This document shows, piece after piece, positions 60,947 to 64,000 of a stretch of DNA of 64,000 bases. Source of the DNA: JAKACA01 sp050744865. Lineage in GTDB: Bacteria; Actinomycetota; Acidimicrobiia; Acidimicrobiales; Bog-793. The notes beneath the pieces were generated by a model. That model was not told the origin of the DNA. It searched no databases and was given only the letters and a program-made list of their open reading frames with translations. The translations under genes were made by a program, and so were the position numbers. The DNA lies in the NCBI GenBank assembly GCA_050744865.1, contig JBOGHW010000077.1:73428-137427 (forward strand). Direction: 5' to 3'. Numbering within the stretch: the first letter of the stretch is position 1; every line of letters starts with the position of its first letter.

Positions 60947-62028
60947 GCCCGAAACGTCACGTCCGCGAAATGGACGACCTCGACAACCGGCCACTGCTGG
61001 TAGTGGAGGACCTCAAGACGCACTTCCAGACAGACCACGGGATAGTGCAGTCAGTTAACGGCGTGTCCTTCACTCTCGAGAGGGGGCGCACTTTGGCTGT
61101 TGTGGGCGAGTCGGGCTCGGGCAAGAGCGTCCTTGCGACGTCGATCATGGGGCTCCTGCCCCCACACGGGGTCCTCCGCGAGGGTCGGGTCCAGTTCGGC
61201 GACGTCGAGCTGTCCAGTGCCAGCCTCAACGAGCTCCGCGAGCTCTGGGGCGCCCAGATCTCCATAATCTTCCAGGATCCGGCGACCGCCCTCAACCCGG
61301 TGGTACGCATAGGCAGGCAGCTCACCGAATCTCTCCGCTTTCACCTGGCGATGACGAGGCGCGACGCCACGGAGACCGCTATAGCCCTGCTGCGGTCGGT
61401 GGGAATCCCCGAGCCAGATCAGCGGCTTCGCTGGTACCCGCACCAGTTCTCGGGCGGCATGCAACAGCGAATTGTGATCGCCATAGCCATCGCCTGCGGG
61501 CCCAAGCTGCTCTTGGCCGACGAGCCGACCACTGGCCTCGACGTGACCGTGTCGGCTCAGATTCTCGACCTGATCAACCGTCTCCAGCAGGAGCGGTACA
61601 TGTCGGTCATCCTCGTCACCCACGACCTTGGGGTCGTCACCGGCCGGGCCGACGACGTGATCGTCATGTACGCCGGCAGGGTGGTCGAGAAAGCACCCAC
61701 GAACGTGCTCTTCCGCGAGATGAGGATGCCTTATACCGAAGCACTGCTCCGGTCGGCGCCGCGGCTCTCCAATCCCAGCCACACTCATCTGCATACGATC
61801 GCGGGCAGCCCACCTGACCCGATCAACCTGCCGGGCGGCTGCAGCTTCGCCGCCCGCTGCCCTTATGTCCAGCCCAAGTGCCTGGCGGAGATGCCTCCGC
61901 TCCGGCAAGCCGCCGAGTCGCAGCACGTCTTCCGGTGCTGGTACCCGGTCGGCACTCCGGAGGGTCAGCGGGCGCTCGAAGACAACCAGGCCAGGGGTGT
62001 CCCAACCGCGACAGGAGTGACGATCTAG
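60943..62028 (+). CDS. ABC importer ATPase (DppD/OppD-like)
   Basis: A 361-residue ATPase. Motifs: VVGESGSGKSVLA (Walker A), FQDPATALNP (Q-loop), FSGGMQQR (signature), LLLADEPTTGLDV (Walker B) and VTHDLGVV (H-loop). The C-terminal extension typical of oligopeptide transporters is present: LPGGCSFAARCPYVQPKC, whose Cys residues may bind an iron-sulfur cluster. The ATG at 60943 overlaps the permease stop (ATGA) and follows AAGGAG. Confidence 0.95.
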   Translation: MSPKRHVREMDDLDNRPLLVVEDLKTHFQTDHGIVQSVNGVSFTLERGRTLAVVGESGSGKSVLATSIMGLLPPHGVLREGRVQFGDVELSSASLNELRELWGAQISIIFQDPATALNPVVRIGRQLTESLRFHLAMTRRDATETAIALLRSVGIPEPDQRLRWYPHQFSGGMQQRIVIAIAIACGPKLLLADEPTTGLDVTVSAQILDLINRLQQERYMSVILVTHDLGVVTGRADDVIVMYAGRVVEKAPTNVLFREMRMPYTEALLRSAPRLSNPSHTHLHTIAGSPPDPINLPGGCSFAARCPYVQPKCLAEMPPLRQAAESQHVFRCWYPVGTPEGQRALEDNQARGVPTATGVTI

Positions 62029-63105
62029 ATGGCAGGCAGCGGCACCGCCCAGTTGAGGGAGCCCTCCGAGGCGATGGTCCGAGTCGAGAACCTCGTCGTG
62101 GAATTCCCGGCGCCAAAGGGCAAGAAGGTGCACGCAGTCTCGGACGTCAGCTTCGACGTGTATCCCGGCGAGACGCTCGGGATCGTAGGCGAGTCCGGTT
62201 GCGGCAAGACCACCACGGGTCGCGCCATCTTGCAGCTGCCCCGGCCGACCAGCGGCACGGTCTATTTCGACGGCCAGGATCTCACTGCGTTGTCGAAAGA
62301 GGAGCTGCGGGCGGTCCGGACGCGCCTCCAGGTCATCTTCCAGGACCCGATCTCGTCTCTATACCCGCGACGGACGATCGGGCAGCTGATCACCGAGCCT
62401 CTGGCGATCTGGCAGGTGGGCTCCCAGGAAGACCGCATCGAACGAGCACGCCTCATGCTCAGCGAAGTCAACATGGACTACGACACCGTCAGCTGGCGCC
62501 GCCCGTACGAGTTCTCCATCGGGCAGTGCCAGCGCATCTCCATCGCGCGGGCGCTGATGCTCAACCCGAAGGTGATCATCTGCGACGAGCCGGTTTCGGC
62601 ACTCGACGTATCGGTGCAAGCGCAGATCCTCAACTTGCTCGAGGACATGAAACGCCGTTACGGGCTGACGTTGGTCTTCATCTCTCACGACCTCGCCGTG
62701 GTGAAGAACGTCAGTGACAGGGTGCTGGTGATGTTTCTCGGCAAGGTGTGCGAAGTCGCCGACGCCGAGACGTTGTACTCCAAGCCCGCACACCCCTACA
62801 CACGGCAGTTGCTCATGGCCAGCGTCATCTCGTCGAGAGCGATGAGCCGCCAGAGCGCCGAGGAGGACTTCAGCATCGAGGAAGAGCAAGCGGCCGAGAT
62901 GCCCTCCTCGATCGACCCGCCGAGCGGATGCCGCTACAGGACGAAGTGCCCTCGTGCCCAGGCGATCTGTGCTGTGCAGGAACCGATCATGAGGGAGATC
63001 CAGCCTTACCACTTCGTGGCGTGCCACTTCCCGCTCGGGGCGGCCAGCTCGGTGCAGCAGGACGACGAGAACGACGAGCAGCCTGCCGCGGCATCGGGCG
63101 GCTGA
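62029..63105 (+). CDS. ABC importer ATPase (DppF/OppF-like)
   Basis: A 358-residue ATPase starting directly after the stop of the DppD-like gene. Motifs: IVGESGCGKTTTGR (Walker A), FQDPISSLYPRRT, VSWRRPYEFSIGQCQRISIARAL with IGQCQ in place of the common SGGQ, ICDEPVSALDVSVQ (Walker B) and FISHDLAVV. The C-terminal Cys-containing domain has SGCRYRTKCPRAQAICA. The signature change (Ser-Gly-Gly to Ser-Ile-Gly) is unusual and could affect activity. It ends the importer operon. Confidence 0.93.
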   Translation: MAGSGTAQLREPSEAMVRVENLVVEFPAPKGKKVHAVSDVSFDVYPGETLGIVGESGCGKTTTGRAILQLPRPTSGTVYFDGQDLTALSKEELRAVRTRLQVIFQDPISSLYPRRTIGQLITEPLAIWQVGSQEDRIERARLMLSEVNMDYDTVSWRRPYEFSIGQCQRISIARALMLNPKVIICDEPVSALDVSVQAQILNLLEDMKRRYGLTLVFISHDLAVVKNVSDRVLVMFLGKVCEVADAETLYSKPAHPYTRQLLMASVISSRAMSRQSAEEDFSIEEEQAAEMPSSIDPPSGCRYRTKCPRAQAICAVQEPIMREIQPYHFVACHFPLGAASSVQQDDENDEQPAAASGG

Positions 63106-63135
63106 GTCTGAGCCGAGCGGGGCGTACCGGGTCAC

Positions 63136-63148
63136 ACGCCTTCGGCGT
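63136..63148. terminator. Possible short terminator hairpin between convergent genes
   Basis: ACGCC-TTC-GGCGT forms a 5-bp stem with a 3-nt loop, followed on the plus strand by TT. It lies between the ends of the importer operon and rpsA. The stem is short, so function is doubtful. Confidence 0.3.
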
Positions 63149-63171
63149 TTAGCGTTCTGGGAGGAGCGGGC

Positions 63172-64000
63172 TCAGGTCCCTGACTCTGCGGCAGGAGCCG
63201 CGGAGTCAACAGGGGTGGCGTCGGCGACCGGCTCGGCCGCGGCGGGCTCGTGAACCGCGTTGATCGACAGCTCGCCCGGCTCGCCGGCCGCGGCAGTGGC
63301 TTCCTCGACCGGACCGGCTTCGCCGGTCGCAACAGCTTCGCCCACTTCGCCGGCGCCAGCGATATCACCCACTTCGCCCACTTCGCCCACTTCGCCGGTC
63401 CCGGCGGCTTCGCCAACCTGGGGTGCCTCGCCATCCTCGGGAACGGCACCGGGCTCGTCACCGGGCGACTCCCCCGCCACGAACTCGGCCCAGGCGGCCT
63501 GGCTCTCGTTCTCGGGCGTGAACTCCGAGCCTGAGTAGTCGTAGCCGATGTAGTTGCCCTGCTCGTCGTAAGCGTGCTCGCCGAACGCCTCCTGGTATTC
63601 CTCGGCCACGATGCCACCCTCGGCAGCCTGCTTGATCGACAGGCTGATGCGGCGCCGCTGCAGGTCGATGTCGATGATCTTCACCCACAGCTCCTCACCC
63701 GAGCCCACCACCTGCTCGGGCAGGTCGACATGGTGCGCCGCCATCTCCGAGATGTGGACCAGTCCCTCGATGCCGTCCCCCACCTGGACGAACGAGCCGA
63801 ACGGGACCAACTTGGTGATTCGCCCGTAGACCAGCTCGCCCACCTGGTGGGAGTTGGCGAACTCCTGCCACGGGTCGTTCTGGGTGGCCTTGAGCGAGAG
63901 GCTGATCCGCTCCTTGGACAGATCGACGTCGAGCACTTCGACCTCGATCTCGTCACCTACCGACACCACCGAGGATGGATGGTCGACGTGCTTCCAGGAC
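63172..64000 (-). CDS. rpsA: 30S ribosomal protein S1, C-terminal part (cut by the window edge)
   Basis: The visible part has two S1 RNA-binding domains: WKHVDHPSSVVSVGDEIEVEVLDVDLSKERISLSLK (end of one repeat) and GELVYGRITKLVPFGSFVQVGDGIEGLVHISEM ... IDIDLQRRRISLSIKQ. S1 helps mRNA bind the ribosome. After the last S1 repeat comes a disordered acidic tail of about 150 residues, rich in Ala, Glu, Gly and Pro, containing a run of EVG units coded by 9-bp repeats. The 5' end lies beyond position 64000. Actinobacterial S1 proteins often have a variable tail. Confidence 0.93.
   Translation of the reverse strand, partial: SWKHVDHPSSVVSVGDEIEVEVLDVDLSKERISLSLKATQNDPWQEFANSHQVGELVYGRITKLVPFGSFVQVGDGIEGLVHISEMAAHHVDLPEQVVGSGEELWVKIIDIDLQRRRISLSIKQAAEGGIVAEEYQEAFGEHAYDEQGNYIGYDYSGSEFTPENESQAAWAEFVAGESPGDEPGAVPEDGEAPQVGEAAGTGEVGEVGEVGDIAGAGEVGEAVATGEAGPVEEATAAAGEPGELSINAVHEPAAAEPVADATPVDSAAPAAESGT

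Overview
The window is high-GC DNA with densely packed genes on both strands, frequent GTG and TTG starts and short start/stop overlaps. This is the style of an actinobacterium (Actinomycetota). The best guess is a member of Acidimicrobiia or a nearby lineage. The reasons are the secreted 42-residue GYWL...G.V..FG repeats, a tricorn-type protease, two giant AftD-type arabinofuranosyltransferase homologues and the rapZ-yvcK-gap-pgk-tpiA-secG gene order. The class assignment is inference from gene content; no rRNA is present.

Layout. 0-20 kb is a mixed accessory stretch of mostly single genes. It holds a DMT-type membrane protein, a GH3-repeat fusion, a VOC protein, a long coiled-coil protein, a cupin, a cell-wall amidase-like protein, a G1-type glutamic peptidase, RlmA-like and other methyltransferases, a LysR/YeiH divergent pair, a lone Rieske oxygenase, a nucleotidyltransferase, an APH-type kinase, a tricorn protease, a decayed serine beta-lactamase-like gene and an AbrB/PIN-like toxin-antitoxin pair, ending at tRNA-Leu(GAG). 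20-30 kb is a minus-strand housekeeping run: uvrC, methyltransferase, rapZ, yvcK, gap, pgk, tpiA, secG and an orphan family-5 binding lipoprotein. The whiA gene usually found between yvcK and gap is missing.

30-57 kb opens with nadA. After it come two blocks of envelope-glycan genes: GT4, methyltransferase, sulfotransferase-like, DMT and AftD homologue 1, then AftD homologue 2, methyltransferase, FAD/UGM-like enzyme, PIG-V-like and GT39-like membrane glycosyltransferases. They flank a conserved ettA-coaE-uvrB-uvrA run. 57-63 kb is a complete peptide/nickel-type ABC importer operon (binding protein, two permeases, two ATPases). The window ends in the 3' part of rpsA (ribosomal protein S1), which continues past the right edge.

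How the genes work together. The two AftD homologues, the membrane glycosyltransferases, the UGM-like enzyme and the sulfotransferase-like protein together suggest assembly of a decorated, possibly arabinofuranose- or galactofuranose-containing surface polymer. The secreted GH3 and amidase-like proteins at the left edge would act on the wall, but both lack a residue normally needed for catalysis, so they may be binding or regulatory proteins. No prophage, insertion sequence or CRISPR array was seen.
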